Assembly: GCF_003946205.1 (NCBI RefSeq)
Contig: NZ_RHOS01000015.1
Span: 1 to 59,908, forward strand
DNA: 59,908 bases
From: Companilactobacillus keshanensis
GTDB lineage: Bacteria > Bacillota > Bacilli > Lactobacillales > Lactobacillaceae
Direction: 5' to 3'
The position numbers and the translations under genes are program-made. Shown piece by piece: positions 36,026 to 44,473 of this stretch (position 1 is the first letter of the stretch; the number at the start of each line of letters is the position of its first letter). The notes below the pieces were generated by a model. The model was not told the DNA's origin. It worked only from the letters and a program-made list of their open reading frames with translations, and did not search any database.

Positions 36026-36217
36026 GCAAAAGAAGGATTAATTAATCGAATGATTCTAAGCGAGATCAGATGTTGGTGAGAGCTGGTCGTCTCAAAGATT
36101 AAGTCGCACCTTTTATAAACAATTAAATACTATTTTTGAGTGGATATTTATCAATTAGAGTGGTACCGCGGGAATTCTCGTCTCTTTCAAATTTTTTATT
36201 TGGAAGAGGCGTTTTTT
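36026..36217 (+). promoter_or_regulatory. T-box riboswitch of argS (arginine specifier)
   Basis: The T-box core AGAGTGGTACCGCGG is at 36157-36171 and is followed by an intrinsic terminator (36179-36211, then a T run). The 5' domain contains CGAGATCAGATGTTGGTGAG, and CGC (36105-36107, followed by A) is the likely arginine specifier. The upstream stem region is short compared with brnQ's leader. Confidence 0.88.
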
Positions 36218-36234
36218 ATTTTGAGGAGGACTAT

Positions 36235-37923
36235 ATGAATTCAAAGACACAAGTAGTAGAAGCCTTGGCCAAGGTTTTACCAGCAGAGATCACTGCTGAA
36301 CAAATTACAAAATTAATTGAAAAGCCTAAGACATCAGATTTGGGTGATTATGCTTTTCCAACATTTATTTTAGCTAAAACAATGCACAAAGCACCTAAAA
36401 TGATTGCTGAAGAATTAGTTGAACAAATGGATCAAGATGGATTTGAAAAAATCGTTAATACTGGTGCATATATCAACTTCTTCTTAGATAAGGCTGTATT
36501 TTCAGATACAGTTTTAAAAGAAGTTTTAAAAGAACAAGATAATTATGGTAATCAAAATGAAGGTAATGGTGGCAATGTACCAATTGATATGTCATCACCT
36601 AATATTGCTAAACCAATGTCTATGGGACATTTACGTTCAACTGTAATTGGTAATTCAATTGCTAAAATCATTTCTAAATTGGGTTATCAACCAATCAAGA
36701 TCAACCATTTGGGCGATTGGGGAACACAATTTGGTAAATTGATTGTTGGATATAAGATGTGGGGTTCAAAAGAAGAAGTTGAAGAAGATCCTATTAACAA
36801 TCTTTTGAAATATTATGTTCGTTTCCATACGGAAGCAGAGGAAAAACCAGAACTTGATGATGAGGCCCGTGCCTGGTTCAAAAAGATGGAAGATGGCGAT
36901 GAAGAGGCCCTTGCTCTTTGGAAATGGTTCAGAAGTTTATCACTGAGTGAATTTCAAAAGATCTATACACGTTTGGGAGTAGAATTCGATTCATTTAACG
37001 GTGAAGCATTTTATAACGACAAGATGGACGCAGTTATTGATACTCTCGAAGAAAAGAACTTGCTTCAAGAGAGCCAAGGTGCTGAAATTGTTGATCTATC
37101 AGACTTGGATCTTTCACCTGCTTTGATCAAGAAGACTGATGGTGCAACCCTTTACATTACTCGTGATCTTGCAGCCGCAATTTATCGTAAGAATACTTAC
37201 AATTTTGTGAAATCACTATACGTAGTTGGTAGTGAACAATCTGAACACTTTAAGAAGTTAAAGGCTGTTTTGAAGATGATGGGATATGATTGGTCTGATG
37301 ATATTCATCATATTGAATTTGGTTTGATCACAAACGGTGGTAAGAAGCTTTCAACTCGTAAGGGTCGTGTTATCTTACTTGAAAATGTTTTAAATGATGC
37401 TGTTGATCTGGCTAAGAAGCAAATTGAAGAAAAGAACCCCGATTTGAAGAATAAAGATCAAGTTGCTGAAGCTGTTGGTGTTGGCGCCGTTGTGTTCCAT
37501 GATTTGAAGAATGAAAGACGTGACAGTTTTGACTTTAACCTTGAAGAAGTCGTTCGTTTTGAAGGTGAAACTGGCCCTTACGTTCAATATACAAATGCTA
37601 GAGCATTGAGCATTTTGAGAAAAGCCGGCGACGTTAACTTTGACGGTGATTTATCACTTGATGACGAACAAGCCTGGGATACTTTAAAATTGATTCAAGA
37701 ATTCCCTGAAGTTCTTTCACGTGCTGGACGTATCTATGAACCATCTGTACTTGCAAAATATGCTTTGAAACTTGCTAAGAGTTTTAATCAATATTATGCA
37801 CATAGTAAGATTTTGACAGAGGACGCTGGACTTGTTGCTAGACTTTCACTTGTTAAATCAGTGACAACTGTTTTGCAAATCTCCTTAGGCCTTCTTGGTG
37901 TTAAGGCTCCAGAGGAAATGTAG
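36235..37923 (+). CDS. argS: Arginyl-tRNA synthetase
   Basis: A 562-residue class I synthetase that charges tRNA-Arg. After the N-terminal additional domain (about 1-110) the catalytic core has SSPNIAKPMSMGHLRST, where SMGH stands for the HIGH motif. KLSTRKGR is the KMSKS-like site, and the C-terminal anticodon-binding DALR domain covers about 440-562. ATG 36235 follows GAGGAGGA; the in-frame extension back to 36136 is the T-box leader. The T-box links expression to uncharged tRNA-Arg. The next gene begins about 10 nt later. Confidence 0.97.
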   Translation: MNSKTQVVEALAKVLPAEITAEQITKLIEKPKTSDLGDYAFPTFILAKTMHKAPKMIAEELVEQMDQDGFEKIVNTGAYINFFLDKAVFSDTVLKEVLKEQDNYGNQNEGNGGNVPIDMSSPNIAKPMSMGHLRSTVIGNSIAKIISKLGYQPIKINHLGDWGTQFGKLIVGYKMWGSKEEVEEDPINNLLKYYVRFHTEAEEKPELDDEARAWFKKMEDGDEEALALWKWFRSLSLSEFQKIYTRLGVEFDSFNGEAFYNDKMDAVIDTLEEKNLLQESQGAEIVDLSDLDLSPALIKKTDGATLYITRDLAAAIYRKNTYNFVKSLYVVGSEQSEHFKKLKAVLKMMGYDWSDDIHHIEFGLITNGGKKLSTRKGRVILLENVLNDAVDLAKKQIEEKNPDLKNKDQVAEAVGVGAVVFHDLKNERRDSFDFNLEEVVRFEGETGPYVQYTNARALSILRKAGDVNFDGDLSLDDEQAWDTLKLIQEFPEVLSRAGRIYEPSVLAKYALKLAKSFNQYYAHSKILTEDAGLVARLSLVKSVTTVLQISLGLLGVKAPEEM

Positions 37924-37932
37924 TAGAAAATT

Positions 37933-38853
37933 ATGAATCGAAAACTTTTTTTTGAGTTATCTGAGATCAAGACGACAGTACTAGATGTGGCCTGGTTTAT
38001 TCTTGCCGTAAGTTATTCATATTTTAGTATTGGAACGTTTGATTTTATCAATGGTATTTTAGGATTTATCGCTGTATTTTTTATTCACATAATTATTAAT
38101 TTTCATAATAACTATATGGATTTTAGAAATTCTAAGAGCGAGAATTATCGAAAGAAAATTAGTACCATTGGTGTGAATCGTGAATTATTGGTAATAGTCA
38201 AAAAATGGATGTACGGTTTGACCATTTTTCCATTATTGATTGGTGCATTTCTGGTTTATCGAACTAATTGGTGGACACTTTTAATCGGGATTATTTGTGT
38301 AATCGTTGGTTTAGCATATTCAGCAGGGCCCAAACCATTGAATTCAACTATGTTTGGATCGGCAGTGGTGGCTATTGCCATTTCCATTTTAATTCCAGTT
38401 GTCTACGTCTATCTTGGGACTGTAAGCAGTGGAAGACTGACTTCTAGTGTGATCGTTAATACAATCATAGTTTGCTTGCCAAATATGTTTGCAATGTTTT
38501 CAGCACAATTGTGCAATGATACTTGCGATTTAGAAGCTGATAAGAAAAATGGTCGCAAGACATTAGTTTCCAAAATTGGTAAAACTAATGCTTTGAGTTT
38601 GTTCAAGGCCAGTTGGTGGCTAGCATTTTTGTTGATACCGATATTGGCAGTTTTACAAGTGGTACCTTACATTACAATGATAGTAGTACTACTTTACCCA
38701 AATATTTGGGATAATTATCATCCTTATTTGAAGGACCAAGTTAAGAAAAAAACTTATCCTTTAGTTATGAAAGCTGTTGTAAAATTGGTCAATGTATATA
38801 TCTTCTTAGTTGCTGTCGGGGCAATTATTAAGCTGATCAGAACAATTCTATAA
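37933..38853 (+). CDS. UbiA-family prenyltransferase (MenA-like)
   Basis: A 306-residue membrane protein with eight to nine helices, of the UbiA superfamily that joins a polyprenyl chain to an aromatic ring. The second aspartate motif is perfect, NDTCDLEAD (NDxxDxxxD), whereas the first is degenerate, NNYMDFRNS. Similarity is to 1,4-dihydroxy-2-naphthoate prenyltransferase (MenA), a menaquinone step, but no other men genes are in the window. The start ATG is 9 nt after argS with no strong ribosome binding site, so translation is probably coupled to argS. Substrate uncertain. Confidence 0.8.
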   Translation: MNRKLFFELSEIKTTVLDVAWFILAVSYSYFSIGTFDFINGILGFIAVFFIHIIINFHNNYMDFRNSKSENYRKKISTIGVNRELLVIVKKWMYGLTIFPLLIGAFLVYRTNWWTLLIGIICVIVGLAYSAGPKPLNSTMFGSAVVAIAISILIPVVYVYLGTVSSGRLTSSVIVNTIIVCLPNMFAMFSAQLCNDTCDLEADKKNGRKTLVSKIGKTNALSLFKASWWLAFLLIPILAVLQVVPYITMIVVLLYPNIWDNYHPYLKDQVKKKTYPLVMKAVVKLVNVYIFLVAVGAIIKLIRTIL

Positions 38854-38889
38854 TAGTAAAAAGAGATCACTCCTAAGATTTCTTTCTAA

Positions 38890-38930
38890 AAATACCGTTA
38901 TCTGAAATCACAGATAACGGTATTTTTATA
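38890..38930. terminator. Bidirectional terminator
   Basis: AAAAATACCGTTATCTG pairs perfectly with CAGATAACGGTATTTTT, between convergent genes. Confidence 0.85.
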
Positions 38931-38931
38931 T

Positions 38932-39264
38932 TTATTCGCAAAGCGTTTGTTTTAATTCGGATTGGTCTATATTTGCTAAACCCCAATCACAGATTGCATC
39001 GACTACAGGAATAAGTGATTCTCCTTTAGTAGTCAGATTATATTCAATATGTAACGGTTGTTCATGAAAGTCGTGCCGATTCACTAATCCATCATTGATC
39101 ATTTGTTGAATCTGTTCGGATAATATTTTATGGGTAATTGGATTTAAATTACGTTGCAGGGCGTTAAAGCGAGTATGTTGGTCGGAATTTAATTCATAAA
39201 GGATACGTATTTTCCACTTTCCTCGGATCAATTGCATTGTAGCGTCGAACTCATTTGCGTACAT
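38932..39264 (-). CDS. HxlR-family transcriptional regulator
   Basis: A 110-residue winged helix-turn-helix regulator of the HxlR/YodB group. The start of the domain reads QLIRGKWKIRILYEL, and the typical LNPITHKILSEQIQQM forms the recognition region. ATG 39264 has AGGAG eight nt upstream. One cysteine is in CDWGLANI and another near the C-terminus. Members of this group often sense electrophiles through cysteines. It is divergent from an SDR gene, its probable target. Confidence 0.85.
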   Translation of the reverse strand: MYANEFDATMQLIRGKWKIRILYELNSDQHTRFNALQRNLNPITHKILSEQIQQMINDGLVNRHDFHEQPLHIEYNLTTKGESLIPVVDAICDWGLANIDQSELKQTLCE

Positions 39265-39385
39265 TTTTTTAACTCCTGACATCCCGGTAACTAAAAAGTG
39301 CGTACTAGGAAAATAATTATCTCAGTTTATAATATTAATTTGTAGTCGTCAAACAGACTTAGTTATAAATATGGAGAATATATAA

Positions 39386-40111
39386 ATGAAAAATTTAATT
39401 GTAATTACAGGTGCTAGTTCAGGTTTCGGTGCTGAAATGGCCAAAATATTCAATGCCGATGGTTATCCACTATTATTGCTTGGACGTCGTATTGAAAAAA
39501 TTGAAGCACTTAATCTTGACGGAGAAGTTATGATCAGACATGCTGATGTAACTGATCAAGGTGAGTTATCAAAAGCAATCAAAGAAGCAGAGAAAGCTTA
39601 TGGCCCAGTTGATCTTTTGATCAATAATGCCGGATTGATGTTACTTGGTAATATTTGGAAGCAGTCAGCAACAGAATGGCAGACGATGCTAGATACGAAT
39701 GTTTTAGGCGTTTTAAATGGGATGCAGTTAGTTCTTCCTGGAATGAAAGAACGTCATCATGGAACAATTATCAACGTATCATCTATTGCTGGATTTAAAG
39801 CCTTTCAAAATCATGCGGCCTACGTTGCCAGCAAATTCGGTGTTCATGGTTTGAGTGAAACAGTCAGACAAGAAGTTTCTGGTGAAAATGTTCGAGTAAT
39901 GATAGTTGCACCGGGCGCTGCTGAAACGGAGCTTTTGACGCATGTTACTGACAATAGTGCCTTGAGTGAATATGAAGACTGGAAGCAATCTATGGGTGGT
40001 ATCACACTTGATCCTAAGCATGTCGCGGAAACCGTGAAATTCATGTACGATATGCCTCAAGAAGTAAATATCCGTGAAGTTGATATCGCTGCTACACGAC
40101 AAGACAGCTAA
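39386..40111 (+). CDS. Classical short-chain dehydrogenase/reductase
   Basis: A 241-residue NAD(P)-dependent oxidoreductase. TGASSGFG (residues 8-15) binds the cofactor and LINNAG is the structural motif. The catalytic Ser is in NVSSIAG, and YVASK gives Tyr and Lys. It resembles YdfG/serine 3-dehydrogenase-like SDRs. It is divergent from an HxlR regulator, an arrangement typical of stress-inducible reductases. Substrate unknown. The gene after it is a lipoprotein, probably in a separate unit. Confidence 0.88.
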   Translation: MKNLIVITGASSGFGAEMAKIFNADGYPLLLLGRRIEKIEALNLDGEVMIRHADVTDQGELSKAIKEAEKAYGPVDLLINNAGLMLLGNIWKQSATEWQTMLDTNVLGVLNGMQLVLPGMKERHHGTIINVSSIAGFKAFQNHAAYVASKFGVHGLSETVRQEVSGENVRVMIVAPGAAETELLTHVTDNSALSEYEDWKQSMGGITLDPKHVAETVKFMYDMPQEVNIREVDIAATRQDS

Positions 40112-40184
40112 TATATTGTTATTTATAATATATGATGGTTAAATGTGAGCGACAGATATAACGAGCCACTCGGGAGTAATGATC

Positions 40185-40616
40185 ATGAAAAAAGCTGCGG
40201 GAATTTTATCAATATTCTTGTTGTTATTTTTGGCTGGATGTTCAACAGTCAAATCACCTGAAGAATCAAATACTAAAGAACAGGCTGTGAATTATCAGAG
40301 TTTACCAAAACGTGAAAAGCGGGATATATATTTTAAGTTTCATAAGTCTAAATCTAAAAGTGATTATGCAGTGAGCATGACTGTAAAAAATAATTCTAAA
40401 AAAGATGTTAGATTTTATTTAACCAAATTTATGATCATGAATTCTTATGATTCAGATCTTGAAATAAGCTCTGGTCTACACAAAGTTATTGTCGTAGAAC
40501 CAAACAGTAAAGTAACTGTTAATAACTTATTCGATCATATTTCACATATGATCTTTGACGATTCAAGTGGGTATTATTACCTAGATAACAATCATTTATT
40601 AGCAAATGTAAGATAA
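40185..40616 (+). CDS. Putative lipoprotein of unknown function
   Basis: A 143-residue lipid-anchored protein. The signal peptide is MKKAAGILSIFLLLFLAGC, with a textbook lipobox LAGC. The mature part is lysine/serine-rich, with DYAVSMTVKNNSKKDVRFYL, a pattern seen in small extracytoplasmic beta-domain proteins with extended cores. ATG 40185 fits GGGAG at 8 nt; the earlier ATG at 40179 would be too close. No function recognised. It is followed by a good terminator. Confidence 0.72.
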   Translation: MKKAAGILSIFLLLFLAGCSTVKSPEESNTKEQAVNYQSLPKREKRDIYFKFHKSKSKSDYAVSMTVKNNSKKDVRFYLTKFMIMNSYDSDLEISSGLHKVIVVEPNSKVTVNNLFDHISHMIFDDSSGYYYLDNNHLLANVR

Positions 40617-40618
40617 TA

Positions 40619-40659
40619 AATAAAGGGACTTTCCAAATTTTTGGAGGGTCCCTTTATTA
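40619..40659 (+). terminator. Lipoprotein gene terminator
   Basis: AATAAAGGGACTTTCC pairs with its partner ending GGTCCCTTTATT. Confidence 0.75.
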
Positions 40660-40782
40660 ATGCCAAAATAAACGATTAATTATATTTATATATATATAGA
40701 GTAGACACTATTATTGTTACGATGGTTATAGGATAATTTTGTTTGAATTAAGATTATAGCAACCAATAGAGGAGCTCAAGAA

Positions 40783-41415
40783 ATGAATGATTTAAAATTA
40801 TTACTACAACAATTACAAGCAATAGCTCAATCGGGACAACATTATACTAAAGACGTTTTTGATCACGAAAGATATGATCAGTTAGAAAATGTTGCAAAGA
40901 AGTTAACTGCCGAATTGACAGATGCCACTCCCAAGCAGATGGATATTTTTTTTGATTCCGACAATGGATATGTGACACCAAAAGTTGATGTACGAGCTGT
41001 TACTTTTAATCATGAAAACAAAATATTATTGGTTCACGAAAAGATGGAAGATACATGGTCAATCCCAGGTGGGTGGGCCGACATTGGTTATTCTCCTAGC
41101 CAAATTGCTATTAAGGAAACTCATGAGGAAGCTAATATTCATGTGACCCCCAAACGTTTAATTGCGGTAAGAGATATTCAAATACATGATTATGAAGAAC
41201 GTGATTTGAATTATGTTTACAAACACTTTATCGAATGCATACCTGATAATGATCAATTAAATGATGTAAATAATTCTGAAACAAGTGATGCAGAGTACTT
41301 CAATTTGGAGGATGCCTTAAAATTAAAATTATCATTACATCGCAATTTACCGGAAGATATTGAAATGGCATTCAATTGCCATGGTAATGAAAATTGGCAA
41401 ACGATTTTTGATTAA
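40783..41415 (+). CDS. NUDIX hydrolase with N-terminal extension
   Basis: A 210-residue hydrolase of nucleoside-diphosphate-linked compounds. Residues 65-200 form the NUDIX domain. Its signature GGWADIGYSPSQIAIKE-THEEAN matches GX5EX7REUXEE with Asp replacing the first Glu and Lys replacing Arg, and the catalytic EE is kept. The N-terminal 60 residues form a helical domain often seen in NUDIX proteins of lactobacilli acting on ADP-ribose-type substrates. ATG 40783 follows GAGGAG. It is convergent, with a 4-base overlap, with the Rgg-like gene. Confidence 0.85.
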   Translation: MNDLKLLLQQLQAIAQSGQHYTKDVFDHERYDQLENVAKKLTAELTDATPKQMDIFFDSDNGYVTPKVDVRAVTFNHENKILLVHEKMEDTWSIPGGWADIGYSPSQIAIKETHEEANIHVTPKRLIAVRDIQIHDYEERDLNYVYKHFIECIPDNDQLNDVNNSETSDAEYFNLEDALKLKLSLHRNLPEDIEMAFNCHGNENWQTIFD

Positions 41416-42236
41416 TTTAATTTAAAAACCTTTTCATTAAATAAATCCGTAAATATTTTGGATCTATTAATGGAGTCGAGGGCTAAATCAGATTTGTTTT
41501 CTTTCGTCATAATTTTAGCAAGTAAGTAATATAAATTGGCCAGCATATAATGGGAATTATTTTTAGTAGCAAAATCGATGCCTTGATTGATCCAGTTAAG
41601 GGCATCGATATTTTTTTCTAATAAAATATTTGAGTATGCTGCCAAATAAAAAATGACGATTTGATTAGCTTCAAAATTAGCTACTTGAAATTTTTCAAAA
41701 GACTTAGTTAGATATTCCAAATATTTAGTATTATTTTTTCTTTTTGCATAAAGAACTGCCATCGAAATACGAATTAACCTATCTAGTGTCGTTAATACGA
41801 TTGGATGAGGATGTACTGAAATTGCTAGTTTTAAATTAGATTCAAAGCTATCCAAATTCTTATCGGCTTGTAGATAGGAAATACTTAGGTAGTAATAGTA
41901 GGCTTGAGTTTGCTGGTCAGTATTTATCTTTGCAACAGTTTCATCAGCCAATAGGAATTTTTTTAGTTCGGTATATTTATGATTGTTGCATAAATCATCA
42001 ACTTTTTTATTAAAACTATTTATGGAACTGATTTGGTAGTTGTCGTTAAGACTTAATAATTCCATATCAATTTTTAGCCTTTTGCATAATAAGATTAAAA
42101 TTTGTGAATTGGGGATGTACTTGCCTTTTTCAATGGAAGATAGCATTGGTTGTGAACAAATATTTTCACAGGTACTTTTTTGTGATAAATGTAATGCCAT
42201 TCTTTGTTCTTTTAGAGTTTCGCCTAAGTTATTCAT
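41412..42236 (-). CDS. Rgg/RRNPP-type helix-turn-helix regulator
   Basis: A 274-residue regulator. The N-terminal XRE-type helix-turn-helix (about 5-60) contains ICSQPMLSSIEKGKYIPN, a typical Rgg/MutR/PlcR-group stretch, followed by a long all-helical, TPR-like region (about 75-270). Proteins of this group bind short imported signal peptides. ATG 42236 has AGGAAA upstream; an 11-residue longer frame is rejected. It is divergent from an oxidoreductase gene, its likely target. No classical cognate peptide gene is evident; a 42-residue hydrophobic ORF lies downstream of the oxidoreductase. Confidence 0.8.
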   Translation of the reverse strand: MNNLGETLKEQRMALHLSQKSTCENICSQPMLSSIEKGKYIPNSQILILLCKRLKIDMELLSLNDNYQISSINSFNKKVDDLCNNHKYTELKKFLLADETVAKINTDQQTQAYYYYLSISYLQADKNLDSFESNLKLAISVHPHPIVLTTLDRLIRISMAVLYAKRKNNTKYLEYLTKSFEKFQVANFEANQIVIFYLAAYSNILLEKNIDALNWINQGIDFATKNNSHYMLANLYYLLAKIMTKENKSDLALDSINRSKIFTDLFNEKVFKLN

Positions 42237-42371
42237 ATGATTTCCTATGTAAAATGAATTTTGATACAAGTATATCGGGATCCTAATTTAACTTCAATGA
42301 ATATAAGAACTCTTATTATCCAAAAAAAATGATACTTGCTATATTTTTCTTAAATTAAAGGAGAAATAATA

Positions 42372-43265
42372 ATGCAAGCAATCATTCAAGATTCATATAA
42401 TGGAATCGACGATTTAAAGATAAGGGAAGTTACAGATCCTAAATTAAGCCCTTTATCTGTACTAATAGAAACTAAATTTACACCAGTTTTGCCATATGAT
42501 TGGCGAACTGAGACAGGGGAATTACAAAATATTCGTCCAGTAAAATTGCCAATGGTTATTGGCTATGGATTTAGCGGAGTTGTAAAAAATGTCGGTAGTT
42601 TACGAAATAATAATTTAATTGGACAAAAAGTCATTGGGGCTTCAATATCAGGATCAAATAGTACGTTAGTTGATTCAAGAATACCACCCTTATTATTTAA
42701 AGTTCCCGAAAATGTTGATCTGGACGTGGCTGTAACCATTATTGGTGGTGCTGATACCGCACTTGGAACAATGAATAAGTTACACCTTAATGAAAATGAC
42801 ACGGTTCTTATAATAGGTGCTTCAGGAGGGATTGGAACTTATATGATTCAGTTATTGAAACTTCAGAATGCAACTGTGGTAGCAATTGGTCATAAGTCAA
42901 ATGTTGAATTCTTGAAATCTGTCGGAGCTGATGAAGTTATTGACTATACAACTGAAATTGAAAAACAGCTATCAATTTGTTCAAATATTACTAAAGTGAT
43001 CGATACAGCCGGCAACATAGACTTACTAAAAATGATTTCTAAGCTATTTCCAACTATAAAAATAGTTTCGATAGCAACTGACAGATTCGGACAATTTATC
43101 CAACCTAATATTTTGCCCAATGATTATGTGCAACTATTAAGTATGCTTAGTGACAAGTCTTTGCGGGCGTATATTCAAGAAAAATTTTATTATCAGGATG
43201 TTAAAGAAGCTCAATATAAATCAAAAAACTCACATTCTCAAGGAAGGATTCTTTTGAGCTATTAG
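42372..43265 (+). CDS. MDR-family (quinone oxidoreductase-like) alcohol dehydrogenase
   Basis: A 297-residue medium-chain dehydrogenase/reductase, shorter than the usual 320-340. The N-terminal GroES-like domain has GYGFSGVVKNVG. The Rossmann part has VLIIGASGGIGTYMIQLL, an NADPH-binding motif, and SVGADEVIDY is typical. No zinc-ligand cysteines are visible, so it is likely a zinc-free reductase. ATG 42372 follows AAAGGAG. It is divergent from the Rgg-like gene. Substrate unknown. Confidence 0.83.
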   Translation: MQAIIQDSYNGIDDLKIREVTDPKLSPLSVLIETKFTPVLPYDWRTETGELQNIRPVKLPMVIGYGFSGVVKNVGSLRNNNLIGQKVIGASISGSNSTLVDSRIPPLLFKVPENVDLDVAVTIIGGADTALGTMNKLHLNENDTVLIIGASGGIGTYMIQLLKLQNATVVAIGHKSNVEFLKSVGADEVIDYTTEIEKQLSICSNITKVIDTAGNIDLLKMISKLFPTIKIVSIATDRFGQFIQPNILPNDYVQLLSMLSDKSLRAYIQEKFYYQDVKEAQYKSKNSHSQGRILLSY

Positions 43266-43276
43266 AAGGTGATAAT

Positions 43277-43405
43277 ATGACAATATTAGAAATTGAACAT
43301 TTAATAATATTATTTTTTAGTTCTTACATAGTTATTCAAGTGTTACGGATCAGTTTGATATTGGGATTATTTCTATTCTTAAAGAAAAAATTTACTAAGT
43401 GTTAA
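43277..43405 (+). CDS. Small hydrophobic peptide, 42 residues
   Basis: ATG 43277, 11 nt after the oxidoreductase stop, with AAGGTGA upstream; stop TAA 43403-43405. It begins MTILEIEHLIILFFSSYIVI and ends LFLKKKFTKC, giving one or two membrane spans with a basic end. No family recognised. Its place in a unit with an Rgg-like regulator makes a signal-precursor or small membrane role worth testing. Confidence 0.45.
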   Translation: MTILEIEHLIILFFSSYIVIQVLRISLILGLFLFLKKKFTKC

Positions 43406-43442
43406 ATTTGATTTTTTAATTGTTTTAAACAAACTCGGATAG

Positions 43443-43571
43443 TTTCTTAATGCCAATGCTAAATTAATGGTTGGAACAAGTGGTATACGTATTGGAATAT
43501 TTGAAGATGATTTGGAAAATAGTTATGTTTCTGTTGGTACAGGAATTTCAATGATTCATGAAATTCAATAA
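43443..43571 (+). pseudogene. C-terminal fragment of an unrecognised gene
   Basis: An open frame without start site or ribosome binding site encodes NAKLMVGTSGIRIGIFED followed by LENSYVSVGTGISMIHEI and a stop at 43569-43571. The composition looks like a real protein C-terminus. The gene it came from is not recognised. It ends exactly where the IS-like remnant starts. Confidence 0.4.
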
Positions 43572-43683
43572 ACCCCTTGAGTTGGAGAGATCCAACCAAG
43601 GGGTTTTATTATGCAAAAATATTCAATTGAAACAAAATTACAGACAACCATTGCACATAGATTAGAAATTTATCAAGAGGTGA
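43571..43683 (+). mobile_element. Remnant of an IS-like element: 5' hairpin plus transposase start
   Basis: Begins with a hairpin (AACCCCTTG 43571-43579 and CAAGGGGTT 43597-43605) and an ATG at 43611 opening MQKYSIETKLQ, then TIAHRLEI, then a stop after 27 codons. The same hairpin and MPKYSVETK start are at 59839-59908. The peptide resembles the first residues and helix-turn-helix of IS3-type OrfA proteins with an internal deletion. No inverted terminal repeat or rest of the element is found. Confidence 0.6.
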
Positions 43684-44349
43684 CTATTTTTTGAGTCCAT
43701 TAGTAAGTGCGTTAATAATAGTTTTTGTCATAATATCAATGGAATATTTATTTTTTGTATTTTCAAATGAATCATATTTCTTATGTGTAGCCCACCAGAA
43801 TACTAAATCTACTATCATCATTGAATCATATTCTGGATTATCTACTTTTTGAATACTAGGGTTATTTTGTAAATATATGCTGATGTTTTTATATAAGTTC
43901 ATTCTGTATTTTGCATATAACTTAATTAAATTGGTATCTATTGTTGGATTCTTTTCGAGAATTAAAAAGTATCGACCATATATCTTAAAAATATCGAAAA
44001 GATCAGTAATTAATTGTTCAAGAGAATAGTTACTGTTGGCATTTAAAAGATTAGAATGCAGGGTTTTAGTGTAAAGTTCATATGTTGTTTTATTTTTTTT
44101 GACCAAAAAAGACGATGAAATTTCCTTTAGAGGAAATTCATGTGATTTGGTTAAGTTATCTTTATCTAAAGTTGAAATAAATATAAAGTCCAATAGGGCT
44201 TTTTTGCTTTCGAATAAATCATACATTGCTCCAACTGAAATACCAGAAAACTTAGCAATGTCTTTCATTTTGGTTTCTGGGTATCCAGAATTTATAAATA
44301 ACGTGCATGAATTTTCGAAGATTTTACTTAGTCGATTATCAACGGTCAT
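43684..44349 (-). CDS. TetR/AcrR family transcriptional regulator
   Basis: A 221-residue regulator. The helix-turn-helix (about 25-55) reads MKDIAKFSGISVGAMYDLF, followed by a helical ligand domain. ATG 44349 has GAGGT upstream. It is divergent from a flavodoxin-fold oxidoreductase. A palindrome AACGAATGGTTCGTT lies just before that gene and is the best operator candidate. The 3' end of the gene abuts the IS-like remnant. Confidence 0.83.
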   Translation of the reverse strand: MTVDNRLSKIFENSCTLFINSGYPETKMKDIAKFSGISVGAMYDLFESKKALLDFIFISTLDKDNLTKSHEFPLKEISSSFLVKKNKTTYELYTKTLHSNLLNANSNYSLEQLITDLFDIFKIYGRYFLILEKNPTIDTNLIKLYAKYRMNLYKNISIYLQNNPSIQKVDNPEYDSMMIVDLVFWWATHKKYDSFENTKNKYSIDIMTKTIINALTNGLKK

Positions 44350-44438
44350 TTTATGAACCTCACTTTCATATCTAAAATAAATCTTTTTTCTTGAATATTC
44401 ATCTGTTTGGTTCTATTGTACTAATAAATCATCAAATG

Positions 44439-44453
44439 AACGAATGGTTCGTT
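44439..44453. promoter_or_regulatory. Candidate TetR operator
   Basis: Perfect palindrome AACGAA-tgg-TTCGTT, 20 bp upstream of the flavodoxin-fold gene start, in the region divergent from tetR. Confidence 0.5.
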
Positions 44454-44473
44454 TTTAAAAGGAAGGGTTTATT

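Noticed and set aside
42329-42358. Nine-codon frame coding MILAIFFLN near the Rgg-like gene
   Set aside because: Resembles a hydrophobic signal peptide but has no ribosome binding site and lies where the oxidoreductase promoter should be; kept only as a note in the peptide-signalling finding.
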